This document shows, one piece after another, positions 18,117 through 27,679 of a DNA stretch of 64,000 bases (position 1 is its first letter; every line of letters starts with the position of its first letter). Source of the stretch: Chondrocystis sp. NIES-4102. GTDB taxonomy: Bacteria > Cyanobacteriota > Cyanobacteriia > Cyanobacteriales > Xenococcaceae. The notes below the pieces were generated by a model that searched no databases, had not been told where the DNA came from, and saw nothing but the letters and a program-made list of their open reading frames with translations. The translations under genes were made by a program, and so were the position numbers. The stretch spans positions 4,154,001 to 4,218,000 of the forward strand of contig AP018281.1 of assembly GCA_002368355.1 (NCBI GenBank), written 5' to 3'.

Positions 18117-20144
18117 ATGGTAGTTGCCACCCAATCAAGCAAATCAGTTGAAGAACTCTGTATAAATTCAATACGTTTTTTAGCTATAGAAGCGATAGAA
18201 AAAGCTAAATCTGGACACCCAGGACTGCCTATGGGGGCTGCTCCTATGGCGTTTGTGCTGTGGGATCAGTTTATGCGTTACAACCCTAAAAACCCCAAAT
18301 GGTTTAACCGCGATCGCTTTGTGCTTTCTGCTGGTCATGGTTCAATGTTACAGTATGCCTTGCTCTATTTAGCAGGTTACGATAGCGTCACCATCGATGA
18401 TATTAAGCAATTTCGTCAGTGGAAGTCAGCAACCCCAGGACACCCAGAAAACTTTATGACGGCTGGAGTAGAGGTGACCACAGGGCCTCTAGGTCAAGGT
18501 ATTGCTAATGGTGTAGGTTTAGCTTTAGCAGAAGCCCATTTAGCAGCAAAATTTAATAAACCCGATGCCAAAGTTGTTGACCATTACACCTATGTAATTG
18601 TAGGGGATGGTTGTAACATGGAGGGAGTATCAGGCGAAGCTTGCTCTTTTGCGGGACATCAAGGGCTAGGTAAACTAATTGCTTTATACGACGATAACCA
18701 CATCTCCATTGATGGTTCAACTGACGTAGCATTTACTGAAGACGTTTCCAAACGTTTCGAGGCTTATGGTTGGCACGTACTACACGTTGAAAATGGCAAT
18801 ACAGATTTAGAAGCGATCGCCAAAGCCATTGAGGAAGCAAAATCTGTCACTGATAAACCTTCAATGATTAAGGTGACAACTACCATCGGTTATGGTGCGC
18901 CTAATAAACAAGATACCGCAGGTATTCATGGTGCTGCTTTAGGTGCAGATGAAATCGAACTAACCCGTCAAAACTTAGGTTGGGACTACGAGGCTTTTGA
19001 AGTTCCTGACGAAGCTCTCAACCATATGCGTCAAGCAGTTGAACGTGGTGCTAATTATGAGCAAGAATGGAATCAAGTTTTAGCCGACTATAAATCTAAA
19101 TATCCTGAAGAAGCAGCAGAATTTGAACGTTTCTTAAGCGGTAAATTACCTGACGGTTGGGATAAAGTTCTACCTAGCTATACTCCAGAAGATAAGGGAG
19201 CAGCAACTCGTAAGCATTCTGAGACTTGTCTTAATAAATTATCTCCAGTCGTTACCGAATTAATTGGTGGATCGGCAGACTTAACCCATTCCAATCTTAC
19301 CGAATTAAAAGATTCTGGTGATTTCCAAAAAGGAGCTTACGAAAACCGTAACGTTCACTTTGGTGTCCGTGAACATGGTATGGGAGCGATTTGTAACGGC
19401 ATTAGTTTACATGGATCTGGTTTAATTCCTTATGGTGCGACCTTCCTGATTTTCAGCGACTATATGCGCGCAGCTATTCGTCTATCTGCTTTATCGGAAG
19501 TAGGAGTAATTTGGGTAATGACTCATGACTCAATTGGACAAGGGGAAGACGGCCCAACTCACCAGCCTATCGAAACTTTAGCTTCTTTAAGAGCAATTCC
19601 CAATTTAACTGTTATCCGTCCTGCGGATGGTAATGAAGTGTCTGGGGCGTATAAAGTTGCTATTGAACACGCTAAAGAACATCGACCCACTTTAATTGCA
19701 TTTTCTCGTCAAGGAGTTCCTAATTTAGAAGGGACTACTATTGAAGATACTACTAAAGGTGCTTATGTAGTTTCTTGTGGTTTTGCGCCTGAAGAATTAG
19801 ATTTAATCTTGATTGGTACTGGTAGTGAATTACAACTTTGTGTAGGTGCTGCTGAAAAACTCAAAGCTGAAGGTAAGAAAGTACGTGTAGTCTCCATGCC
19901 TTCTTGGGAATTATTTGAAGCACAAGATGAAGCTTATCGTGATTCTGTATTACCCAAAGTAGCTACTAAACGTCTTTCTGTAGAAGCTGCTAGTAGTTTC
20001 GGTTGGCATAAATACACAGGTACTGATGGCGGATGCGTTAGTATTGATCGTTTCGGTGCTTCCGCTCCTGGTAATGTATGTTTAGAGAATTTTGGCTTTA
20101 GTGTGGATAATGTTGTAGCCAAAGCTCAAGAGTTAATTGGTTAA
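18117..20144 (+). CDS. tkt: Transketolase
   Basis: A 675-residue transketolase, a thiamine-diphosphate enzyme that moves two-carbon units in the Calvin cycle and pentose phosphate pathway. The N-terminal part has [19 protein letters not shown] and the ThDP motif [14 protein letters not shown] ... DDN (about residues 161-199). The middle domain has [13 protein letters not shown] and [16 protein letters not shown]. The C-terminal domain is complete, and the length is normal. In a cyanobacterium this is an abundant carbon-fixation enzyme. A strong intrinsic terminator follows 36 bases after the stop, so the gene is transcribed alone. Confidence 0.98.
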   Translation: MVVATQSSKSVEELCINSIRFLAIEAIEKAKSGHPGLPMGAAPMAFVLWDQFMRYNPKNPKWFNRDRFVLSAGHGSMLQYALLYLAGYDSVTIDDIKQFRQWKSATPGHPENFMTAGVEVTTGPLGQGIANGVGLALAEAHLAAKFNKPDAKVVDHYTYVIVGDGCNMEGVSGEACSFAGHQGLGKLIALYDDNHISIDGSTDVAFTEDVSKRFEAYGWHVLHVENGNTDLEAIAKAIEEAKSVTDKPSMIKVTTTIGYGAPNKQDTAGIHGAALGADEIELTRQNLGWDYEAFEVPDEALNHMRQAVERGANYEQEWNQVLADYKSKYPEEAAEFERFLSGKLPDGWDKVLPSYTPEDKGAATRKHSETCLNKLSPVVTELIGGSADLTHSNLTELKDSGDFQKGAYENRNVHFGVREHGMGAICNGISLHGSGLIPYGATFLIFSDYMRAAIRLSALSEVGVIWVMTHDSIGQGEDGPTHQPIETLASLRAIPNLTVIRPADGNEVSGAYKVAIEHAKEHRPTLIAFSRQGVPNLEGTTIEDTTKGAYVVSCGFAPEELDLILIGTGSELQLCVGAAEKLKAEGKKVRVVSMPSWELFEAQDEAYRDSVLPKVATKRLSVEAASSFGWHKYTGTDGGCVSIDRFGASAPGNVCLENFGFSVDNVVAKAQELIG

Positions 20145-20180
20145 TTAGATTGAGCCAAACATAATCTTATTAATTGATGT

Positions 20181-20209
20181 AACCCTGTTTTAATGCAGGG
20201 TTTTTTTTT
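20181..20209 (+). terminator. Intrinsic terminator of tkt
   Basis: The stem AACCCTG (20181-20187) pairs with CAGGGTT (20196-20202) around an 8-base loop. The T tract of nine begins inside the second arm and runs to 20209. Confidence 0.92.
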
Positions 20210-20326
20210 GCATTAGCTATAGATATTAAGTTGAGTGGGTCGAATGGTTATTAAGTAGTGGAATTTGGGTGATAGATATAAACTTTCTCAGATGGTTTAG
20301 TATTTCTCTAGCAGTTAGAGTAAGGA

Positions 20327-20818
20327 ATGAGGAAGGAAGAAATATTAGAGTTAAAAGACTACCTGCTAAATCATCAGTATGAGCAAGCGATGACTATCGT
20401 TGAAGAATTAGAAGAGATGGGTAGACAGGAGAGAATTAACACTTTAGAATCCTTTCTAGTTATTTTGTTAATAGATTTAATTAAGATTCAAGTAGAACAA
20501 AGGATAACCCGAAGTTGGCGTAGTTCGATTTTAAATAATTTAAGAGAGATTCAAAAACGCAACAAATTAGGTAAGAAGTCTCAATATATTAAACTCAATC
20601 AATGGAGTGATCATTTTAAAGCCACTTACCCAGATGCTATTTTTAAAGCTGCGGATCAAGTCTTTGGTGGAGTGGAAATCAAAGAACTTAAATCTTTAGT
20701 TAACCTCAATACATTACAAAGTACCGCGCTACAATTACTTGAGTTTATTTATACTTTGGATGCAGAGAATTTAGGAGAATTAATTAGTAATCGCTTTGCT
20801 TTTAATGATGGAATTTAA
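20327..20818 (+). CDS. DUF29 family protein
   Basis: A 163-residue all-helical DUF29 protein, a family of unknown function that is expanded in cyanobacteria. Typical blocks are YEQAMTIVEELEEMGRQER near the N-terminus, a helix with LIDLIKIQVEQ, then SWRSSILNNLREIQ and AYPDA-like TYPDAIFKAA. The N-terminus is ELKDYLLNHQ rather than the longer start seen in many relatives. The ATG at 20327 lies close behind an AAGGA sequence. The stop is 8 bases before the next ATG, so it is probably cotranscribed with the alpha/beta hydrolase. Confidence 0.85.
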   Translation: MRKEEILELKDYLLNHQYEQAMTIVEELEEMGRQERINTLESFLVILLIDLIKIQVEQRITRSWRSSILNNLREIQKRNKLGKKSQYIKLNQWSDHFKATYPDAIFKAADQVFGGVEIKELKSLVNLNTLQSTALQLLEFIYTLDAENLGELISNRFAFNDGI

Positions 20819-20826
20819 TATATAAA

Positions 20827-21888
20827 ATGCTTCAAAGTTCATACAGCCCGCCGCCTTTCTTAAACAATGGTCTATTAATGACCGTATATACAGCCTTTGC
20901 TGCTAGTCAAAATTGGGAAAAAACTTTAATTGAACCGCAACCTCAATACCAACAAGTAGTTTTTACTCAAGGAGAAGTTCCTCTTTATGGATGGGTGGCA
21001 ATTCCCCCTCGCCCACGTGGAACAATTATTGGTACTTATGGAATTACTGGAAGTTTAGATAATCAATGGTTTTTGAAGATCTTAGGTAGAAAAGCTTATG
21101 CGGAGAACTATGCCGTTGTATTATTTGACTGGCGCGCTCATGGTAAGTCGGCAGAATTATCACCCACATTAACTTCCGATGGTATTAATGAAGGTAAAGA
21201 CATAGTTTATATCGCAGGGGAAAGTAAAGCTTTGGGGTGTCCTGCGCCTTTTTGGTTAACGGGATATTCCTTGGGTGGTCAATTAGCTTTATGGGGTATA
21301 TATTACTCACAATTTCTGGAGGTAGCTGGGTTAAAGCCGTCTGATATAGCAGGTGGGGCGGTAATTTGCCCAAATTTAGATTCAAACCGTTCCTTACCCT
21401 ATTTAATGCAACACCCAACAGGGAAATATGTAGAAAAAGCGATCGCTCGTAGTTTAAAGGAATTAGTGCGCCAACTTCATTTTTTACACCCTCAAGAATT
21501 AGATTTGGATATGATTGAAAAGATCAATACTATTTGGGAATTTGACCGTCAATTAGTAATTCCTCGTTTGGGTTTTGCTTCGGTGGAAGAATATTTTACT
21601 GCTAATAGTCCATTTCGGATTTTACCTAAAATCAATAAACCGACTTTAATCTTATATGCCGAGGATGATCCTGTTTTCGACCCTGCTATTATTGATGACT
21701 TAAAAAGAGTGTGTGAGGATAACGATGCCATTGATTTAATGTTAACCAAGGCAGGAGGTCATGTAAGCTATGTTAGTAGTTTAAATTGTCAAAAAGAAGT
21801 TGGCGATCGCGATTGTTGGTGGGCATGGAATAGGGTTTTACAATGGTGCAATCGTCTTACCCTTAATGACAATCAATATTTAATTTAA
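20827..21888 (+). CDS. Alpha/beta hydrolase (YheT-like)
   Basis: A 353-residue alpha/beta-fold hydrolase. The nucleophile elbow is GYSLGGQLA (Ser near residue 149). The preceding oxyanion block is GITGSLDNQW, and DWRAHGKS matches the strand-4 motif. The acid is likely Asp in YAEDDPVFDPA (about 278) and the histidine is in GGHVSY (about 313). The central region resembles YheT/EMB8-type hydrolases. The substrate is unknown. It probably shares a transcript with the DUF29 gene ahead of it. Its last four bases overlap the end of a convergent small gene. Confidence 0.85.
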   Translation: MLQSSYSPPPFLNNGLLMTVYTAFAASQNWEKTLIEPQPQYQQVVFTQGEVPLYGWVAIPPRPRGTIIGTYGITGSLDNQWFLKILGRKAYAENYAVVLFDWRAHGKSAELSPTLTSDGINEGKDIVYIAGESKALGCPAPFWLTGYSLGGQLALWGIYYSQFLEVAGLKPSDIAGGAVICPNLDSNRSLPYLMQHPTGKYVEKAIARSLKELVRQLHFLHPQELDLDMIEKINTIWEFDRQLVIPRLGFASVEEYFTANSPFRILPKINKPTLILYAEDDPVFDPAIIDDLKRVCEDNDAIDLMLTKAGGHVSYVSSLNCQKEVGDRDCWWAWNRVLQWCNRLTLNDNQYLI

Positions 21889-22142
21889 GCTGCTTTTTGG
21901 GGTATAACATTGGCAGATGGGGAATATTTATAGGCATCAGCCGTCGCAATTAAATTCCAACCTGCTTGACGAAGATGTTGATAAGTTGCCCAACCTTTTG
22001 AACCACGGGGAACACGATAATCTGGAACGGCGTATTTAGAAGTATTATAGGGTTTCCAAGGTTGATAGGCATACTCTCTTAAATGCAAGATGATTATTGC
22101 TCTATTATTGCTATCTTGTAGCCAACACATTTGTTTATCCAT
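21885..22142 (-). CDS. Small conserved hypothetical protein (85 aa)
   Basis: An 85-residue soluble protein with no family I can name. It is rich in aromatic residues, with WKPYNTSKYAVPDYRVPRG and GWATYQHLRQAGWNLI as the most structured segments. The ATG at 22142 is preceded by GAGGAAAAAG at ribosome-binding distance, which supports it as a real gene. Its stop overlaps the stop of the convergent hydrolase by four bases. No signal peptide, membrane helix or metal motif is seen. Confidence 0.65.
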   Translation of the reverse strand: MDKQMCWLQDSNNRAIIILHLREYAYQPWKPYNTSKYAVPDYRVPRGSKGWATYQHLRQAGWNLIATADAYKYSPSANVIPQKAA

Positions 22143-22504
22143 AGAACTTTTTCCTCATTAGTTAATTGATATTTTGAGGTGTTTGTTTCCCGCAATATCA
22201 ATTTTTGTGGTTATGTTCTAACATAGAAAAAAAATGAAGTAAAGTTACTTTTGTTACCAAAAAATTTGTTTTGATGATCTTTGGTAAAAGTGCTTACAAT
22301 TTTACTTTAATATATAAAAAATATAAATATATTTAGGATAATATATTTATTTATGTATATGTATTGCTGGTTACGATTAGGCTAAGTAATTTCTTCAAAG
22401 ACCATTACATAAGGATAAGGAGTAATACGGTAGATTGTAGATATTACTTGTTATTAGTAACTTAATTTTAAGATACTGCAAGAATTTTAGAAATAATATA
22501 AAAC
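22143..22504. other. Intergenic, AT-rich, one inverted repeat
   Basis: About 362 bases with no gene seen. TTACCAAA (22254-22261) and TTTGGTAA (22280-22287) form a perfect 8-base inverted repeat with an 18-base spacer, about 110-145 bases upstream of the small gene on the minus strand. It may be an operator. Confidence 0.5.
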
Positions 22505-22936
22505 CTATGTTTCAATAATTTTAGTGTGTAAACCAATAATTGTTTTACTATCTAAATTACCTAAAATATAAGCATCAATGACCACTGAACCAACCAAATA
22601 AACTTGAAGATCTTTTAAATTATTGCTCAGTAAGTTCACCAAATATTGATATCTTTTAGTTTCGGCTTTTTCAATTTCACTGTGCCATTCTTGTTCTTGG
22701 GTTACTAAAGCAAAAAAAGAATAAAAATCCTTAGTAACAATATTTACCTCACCAGGATAATCAATATATTGCAACAATACAGAAGAATTGAAATTTTCCA
22801 CATTAGACCAACAGATAACTTGAAAGAAATATTCAGATTCACTGTACCAAAGCAAGCCCTTAGTTGCTTTTTCCAAGGCTACAACTAATTCAGGCTCAGA
22901 TAAAGAATCATTACTCTTATCTAAATTTTTTTTCAT
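22505..22936 (-). CDS. NuiA-family nuclease inhibitor
   Basis: A 143-residue protein that I recognise as a relative of NuiA, the Anabaena inhibitor that binds the sugar-nonspecific nuclease NucA. Shared features are GLLWYSESEY near residue 28 (the Glu33 region matches the NuiA glutamate that coordinates the nuclease metal), a Trp near 84 in EQEWHSEIEKAE, NNLKDLQVYLVG near 105, and the C-terminus HTKIIET, very close to the NuiA tail. No nuclease gene lies beside it, so it is an orphan inhibitor here. It could act on a nuclease encoded elsewhere, or serve another role such as PR-1-like protein binding. The assignment is from remembered similarity. Confidence 0.78.
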   Translation of the reverse strand: MKKNLDKSNDSLSEPELVVALEKATKGLLWYSESEYFFQVICWSNVENFNSSVLLQYIDYPGEVNIVTKDFYSFFALVTQEQEWHSEIEKAETKRYQYLVNLLSNNLKDLQVYLVGSVVIDAYILGNLDSKTIIGLHTKIIET

Positions 22937-23140
22937 ATTAATTTAAAAACTAACTATAAATAACAAATATCAAATTTTTATACTGTTAAACGCAAAAAAG
23001 CTCAAGCAACATCAATACAAAATTGATGATTTTATCTAAACCCGTGTAACAAATATAATCATGTTTAGTTAATCACAGATACTAAGATTGAGTAGTTATA
23101 GATCCCCCTTAAAAAGGACAAATATATAACTGCGACACAG

Positions 23141-23992
23141 TTAAACCACAGCACTACCAACTTGTAAAAAGTCCTTAATTGCAGTCAGATAAGCTTTTTC
23201 ATCCTCTAACATAGGAAAATGGGAAGTTCGGGGCAATTCCACGTATTGAATCTGCTCATTTAAAGCTGCTGCTTGCTTACCCATAAGGGCAGGAATAATA
23301 ATATCTTTTTCTCCTGAAACCATTAAAGTAGGTACGCTCAGTTTAGCAAACTCTTGAGGCATAATTTCCACCGCTTGCTTACTAACAGAAGTATAAATAG
23401 TCCCAACGGCTGCTTGATAATCAGCTAACAAAAAATCCTCCAAAAATGCCACGCGATCGCTTTTAGGAATGGGGCGGTGTAGAAATCTTGCCATAAACAT
23501 CTGATCAGCAAAGGGGACTTTTAAAAACCAGTTATAACGGAATTTAACCACATACCCCCCAAACTTATGAAAAGCAGCAAAGGCTTTAGCATCATATTCA
23601 AAAATACCATTACAGGTAAGGATAGCTTGCTGTACTCGTTGAGGATAAAGATTTAAAAAGATAGTTGCGATCGATGCCCCCATAGAATGAGCATTAAGAT
23701 AAACTCTCTCCAAATTTAAAGTATCGAGTAAGACTATCAAATCCTCTGCATAATCCTGCATTTCATAACCCAAATCTACCCCCCCTTGAGGTAAGTCAGA
23801 ACGACCAAAACCCCGAAGATCATAGATTAGACAATCAAAATCATTCATTAAAGCTTCAGCCGTACTACGCCAATATCTCCCAGATCCTCCCCAACCATGA
23901 ATAAAAACCATTACAGGTTTATTAGATTGAGTGTGTGAATTACGAATCCACTCATAATAGTGATTTACCCCACGAATATCGACTTTTGGCAT
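23141..23992 (-). CDS. Alpha/beta hydrolase
   Basis: A 283-residue alpha/beta-fold hydrolase of the haloperoxidase/epoxide hydrolase-like type. Visible are HGWGGSGRYW (oxyanion hole), DLRGFGRSD, the nucleophile elbow AHSMGAS (Ser about residue 104), the acid in VSGEKDIIIP (about 230) and the catalytic His in TSHFPMLE (about 258). A cap region lies around 130-200. No signal peptide is seen, so it is cytoplasmic. Substrate and pathway are unknown. It is preceded by an intergenic region and not obviously in an operon. Confidence 0.87.
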   Translation of the reverse strand: MPKVDIRGVNHYYEWIRNSHTQSNKPVMVFIHGWGGSGRYWRSTAEALMNDFDCLIYDLRGFGRSDLPQGGVDLGYEMQDYAEDLIVLLDTLNLERVYLNAHSMGASIATIFLNLYPQRVQQAILTCNGIFEYDAKAFAAFHKFGGYVVKFRYNWFLKVPFADQMFMARFLHRPIPKSDRVAFLEDFLLADYQAAVGTIYTSVSKQAVEIMPQEFAKLSVPTLMVSGEKDIIIPALMGKQAAALNEQIQYVELPRTSHFPMLEDEKAYLTAIKDFLQVGSAVV

Positions 23993-24326
23993 AGCAATTT
24001 AAAATTCAACTGTTTTGATGTTGTTATTTAGTCTATGGTTTAAAGTCAAAATATCTCTAGTTATTTTGATTATTTTAAGTAACTGTAGGTGAGGCTATCC
24101 GCTAGTAAAGTCTTAAAAATTATCTAAACAATCCACATTTAAATATTTCCTTGAAACCTCAATAGCAGCTTAGGAATAGATAACATCGCTTAAATAAGAG
24201 GTATCGGCGATTGCGACTTAGTTAGTTCGGTTTTACTTCTTTGTAGGAGGGTATAAAAACAGCTAATATCATTACAAATCAACAAATACTACTTTTTATT
24301 GATTTCATTTGGGTACTACTTAAAAT
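23993..24326. other. Intergenic region between divergent genes
   Basis: About 334 bases serving the hydrolase and histidine-kinase promoters. I see no RNA gene, repeat or small open frame that can be supported. Confidence 0.6.
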
Positions 24327-25856
24327 ATGGTCTGCAAGGGGAGGTCGAGTGATAAAGTGCAAAACTGGTTACTACAAAATTTGAGTGATGTACTCAACCG
24401 AGAAGTTCAGGAAGAATTAGGGTACATAAATAGTCACAACAATATAGTTGATAGTCAGCCAATAGCGTCTAATCATCATAACGACAAAAACCGTTTAGCC
24501 AAGCAAAAATCACAAATGGAATGGTGTGCTGCGATCGCTGCGGTTGAACAAATACTTCTATCTGAGGTTAGCTATGATCAACAGACAGATGCTAGTGGTA
24601 AACAAGGGCTAATTTTCACCGCCCCCGCCCCATTATTAAGTAATTCAGAATTAATTGATTGTTTTCAGTCGGCAGTATTTACTACTGATGCTTTTAATCT
24701 TCACGCCTTAATGCCTTGTAGTCAGTCGGTAGCGGATGAAGTAGAAACACATCAAGCTATATCCTCAGTTATTAATTTACCTTTAATCCCGCAAGATCCC
24801 ATTAGTCAAGAACAGTTTTGCTTAGTTTTAACTGCTAATTTTGGCTTGATTATGGTTTTAGGGAAAGATAGCCAAGACAGAAGTAAATTCCATTTCTCCT
24901 TTGACCCCAAAACTATCGGTGAAGTTTGGGCAACCTTGCGATCGCGTTTAATTATTAGTAATTATCATTATCTAGAAAACTTAGATAATTTAGTAGCACA
25001 ATTTGCCCCCCCAATTCCTGATTATCGTCTAGTTAGTAATTTTAGTCGTCAACTACTTCACCATTTACCTCAGTTATCTAATTCTCTAGATCCACAAACA
25101 CCTCAAGGTGGCAATGTTGCTGATAACTTAAATTCTAAAGGATCTACCAGTCAGATAGAAATGGAATTGCTTCAAGCACTTACCCATGAAGTTAGAACAC
25201 CTCTAACCACTATCCGCACTCTTACCAAACTATTACTTAAGCGTCAGCAGGATTTCAAACCCAATGTTGTCCAACGTTTGCAAACTATTGATCGCGAGTG
25301 TACAGAGCAAATAGAGCGTATGGAATTAATTTTCCGTGCTGCTGAATTAGAATCTACTCCACCCTCCGCCAAACTTGTAGAATTAGTGCCATTCTCTCTT
25401 GAGCAAGTATTTCATCAAAGTATTCCCCGTTGGCAAGAAAAAGCGAAAAGACGCAATGTAGAGTTAGAATTTACCCTACCCCAACAGTTACCCCAGGTAG
25501 TTAGCGATCCTACTATGTTAGATACGGTTTTAACTGGGTTAATGGAAAGTTGCACTCGTAGCTTACCTACAGGGGGGCATATAGAAGTTAAGGTTTCCAC
25601 AGCAGGAAATCAATTAAAGCTGCAAATGCTCTCTCAAGCAAGTAATACTGATAATCCTTTTAAATCATTAGGTCAGTTACTCACTTTTCAACCAGCTACA
25701 GGTTGTTTAAGTCTCAATTTAGATGCTACTAAAAATATCTTTCAGGCTATGGGGGGTAAACTTACCGTCAGACAAAGACAAGAGCAAGGTAGAGAATTGA
25801 CTATTTTCTTACCTCTTGGTAATACTCAAAAAACCAACTCCTGTGCAGAAGTATAG
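24327..25856 (+). CDS. Histidine-kinase-like protein with degenerate ATPase domain
   Basis: A 509-residue soluble protein. Residues 1-270 form an N-terminal region of no named family, containing AWATLRSRL-like and NLVAQFAPPIPDYR blocks. A HisKA dimerisation helix follows with the H-box LTHEVRTPLTTIR (His287). The region expected to be HATPase_c (about 355-500) keeps the overall strand order and ends with MGGKLTVRQ and ELTIFLPLG. It lacks the Mg-binding N-box Asn (Ser408 in LMESCTRSL) and any D-x-G-x-G box. Autophosphorylation is therefore doubtful, although His287 could accept phosphate from another kinase. No response regulator is adjacent. The start follows an AT-rich leader and is not certain. 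Confidence 0.8.
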   Translation: MVCKGRSSDKVQNWLLQNLSDVLNREVQEELGYINSHNNIVDSQPIASNHHNDKNRLAKQKSQMEWCAAIAAVEQILLSEVSYDQQTDASGKQGLIFTAPAPLLSNSELIDCFQSAVFTTDAFNLHALMPCSQSVADEVETHQAISSVINLPLIPQDPISQEQFCLVLTANFGLIMVLGKDSQDRSKFHFSFDPKTIGEVWATLRSRLIISNYHYLENLDNLVAQFAPPIPDYRLVSNFSRQLLHHLPQLSNSLDPQTPQGGNVADNLNSKGSTSQIEMELLQALTHEVRTPLTTIRTLTKLLLKRQQDFKPNVVQRLQTIDRECTEQIERMELIFRAAELESTPPSAKLVELVPFSLEQVFHQSIPRWQEKAKRRNVELEFTLPQQLPQVVSDPTMLDTVLTGLMESCTRSLPTGGHIEVKVSTAGNQLKLQMLSQASNTDNPFKSLGQLLTFQPATGCLSLNLDATKNIFQAMGGKLTVRQRQEQGRELTIFLPLGNTQKTNSCAEV

Positions 25857-26288
25857 TTAATGCTACTTGGTTGTTGATTGGTTGAAATTCGCCTTGGAAG
25901 ACTGGATAAAGGGTAAGATTTCCCTAAGCTTATTGTCTATTATCTTATAAATTATTATGCGATCACGCGATTAAATTAATCATTTTTTTGGATTATTTAT
26001 CTAGCAGTTGCAACAAGGGTTTAGATAATTGATATTAAGCTTTACGCAAAAATATTTATCCTTGGCTCATCGAATGGAGGCAAAGATATTTTAAAGATGT
26101 CTATATCTATAATTTTATTGCTATAAATTTTTAGTTATTTATCAAATCAACAAGATTAAGGATTAATTTATTCATTCATTGTTTATTGAGTTTTATTAAT
26201 TATCTTAATAATCCTGATGCAAAAATAAGTTTATTGTTAATACATTTAATCATCTTAAAATTATTTAGATAGGATAAATATTTAACTT
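25857..26288. other. Intergenic region with repeat copy C
   Basis: About 432 bases between the convergent kinase-like and TPR genes. It contains copy C of the dispersed repeat (26077-26125) and otherwise no feature I can support. Confidence 0.6.
26077..26125 (-). repeat. Dispersed degenerate repeat, copy C
   Basis: The minus strand reads TATAGCAATA ... AGATATAGACATCTTTAAAAT ... CTTTGCCTCC in segments, aligning with copies A (7912) and B (32545). The similarity to copy A continues past the unit with CATTCGA and AAGGATA. Confidence 0.7.
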
Positions 26289-27599
26289 TTATTGATTAAT
26301 TAAGCGTATTTGTTTTAACATTTTTTGATATCCTTGCACATTATCATTTTCTATATATAGTTGTGCAGCTTTTTTAAAATCATTCAAAGCTCCATAATAA
26401 TCATCAAGTTTTATTAATAACCAACCTCGATTATTATAGAAGTCTGGATTATCACAAGCGAGAAATATAGCTCGATTATAATCAGCTAAAGCAGCCTCCC
26501 ATTGATTTAATGCTATGAGAGCCAGACCCCTATTTATATAAGCCCCAGCGTTATGAGGTTCAAGCAGCAAGACACTATTACAATCTTCAACTGCATGGGA
26601 ATATTTTTCTGAAAGATAATAGATGGTAGATCTATTTAAATAGCAGGCTACATATTTAGGATTAATTTGAAGGGCTATATTATAATTTATTAGTGCTTGC
26701 TGATAATATTCCAGAAGATAATAGCAAAACCCCTTATTATTATACAATTGTGCATTTTTTGGCTGTATTTTTATCGCCAAATTTAAATATTCAATGGCTT
26801 TTTCGTTATCTCCAGTATTAGATGAATTTACCGCCTCATCTATCAATTCTTCAACAGATAAATTAGATTGATGCTGCGCTTTATATTCCTGCTGATTTTG
26901 ATGATTAATAAACGCTTGATCAAAATAATGAAAATATTGTTTCGCGGTATCTGGATCTATTTTTAAAGCTAGATTAAAGTCTTGTAAAGCCCCAAAAATA
27001 TCATTAACTTTTAAGCGACTAACTCCTCTATTAAGATAAGCTTTGGTGTGATTGGGATTTAATTTTAAGGCAGTGTCGAAATCACTAATTGCTCTATAAT
27101 CTTCTTCAACTGAAGCATATACTAAACCTCTATTACTAAAGGCATCTGCATTTTGTGGCTCAATTACAATAACAGTATTAAAATCATTAATTGCTTTTTG
27201 ATGTTCTTCAACATGATGATAAGAAATACCTCGATTAAGATAAGTAATAACACAACTACTATCTATCATTAATGCACGGGTATAATCTTTGATCGCCTCA
27301 AAATGACCACCCATACAAGCAAAAGCAAAGCCTCTATTATTATATGCTTGACTATTAATTGGGTTAATTTTGATTACTTTAGTCCAATCTTCAATAATAC
27401 CCTGATTGTTTTTTAATAAAGGATAAATTAGAGAAGCCCTAACTATCAATGCTTCGTAATAGTCGGGCTTAATCTCTATTGCTTGATTAATAATCTTAAG
27501 GGCGTTGGAATAATTTCCTATTTGAAACTCATTAACACCTCTTTTCAATAATTCTTCAGCTACATCACGGTTGGTAATTCTATCATTACTGTAAAACAT
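26289..27599 (-). CDS. Tetratricopeptide repeat protein
   Basis: A 436-residue protein made almost wholly of TPR units, about eleven, with the pattern A-x-x-x-RG-x-x-x-x-x-x-x-x-x-A-x-x-D-x-x-x-A. Examples are AYNNRGFAFACMGGHFEAI and AFSNRGLVYASVEEDYRAI. The repeats occur in two blocks, about residues 10-210 and 250-425, separated by a Gln/His-rich linker (about 215-250). No signal peptide, membrane helix or enzymatic domain is present. It is a protein-interaction scaffold of unknown partner. The gene lies 80 bases after ileS on the same strand but probably has its own promoter. Confidence 0.9.
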   Translation of the reverse strand: MFYSNDRITNRDVAEELLKRGVNEFQIGNYSNALKIINQAIEIKPDYYEALIVRASLIYPLLKNNQGIIEDWTKVIKINPINSQAYNNRGFAFACMGGHFEAIKDYTRALMIDSSCVITYLNRGISYHHVEEHQKAINDFNTVIVIEPQNADAFSNRGLVYASVEEDYRAISDFDTALKLNPNHTKAYLNRGVSRLKVNDIFGALQDFNLALKIDPDTAKQYFHYFDQAFINHQNQQEYKAQHQSNLSVEELIDEAVNSSNTGDNEKAIEYLNLAIKIQPKNAQLYNNKGFCYYLLEYYQQALINYNIALQINPKYVACYLNRSTIYYLSEKYSHAVEDCNSVLLLEPHNAGAYINRGLALIALNQWEAALADYNRAIFLACDNPDFYNNRGWLLIKLDDYYGALNDFKKAAQLYIENDNVQGYQKMLKQIRLINQ

Positions 27600-27679
27600 A
27601 AAATTATCTAACTTTTTATTTAAATAATTTCTAATGTTATTCTCAGTAACACGATAATTCCGTGATATAGATCTTTGAA

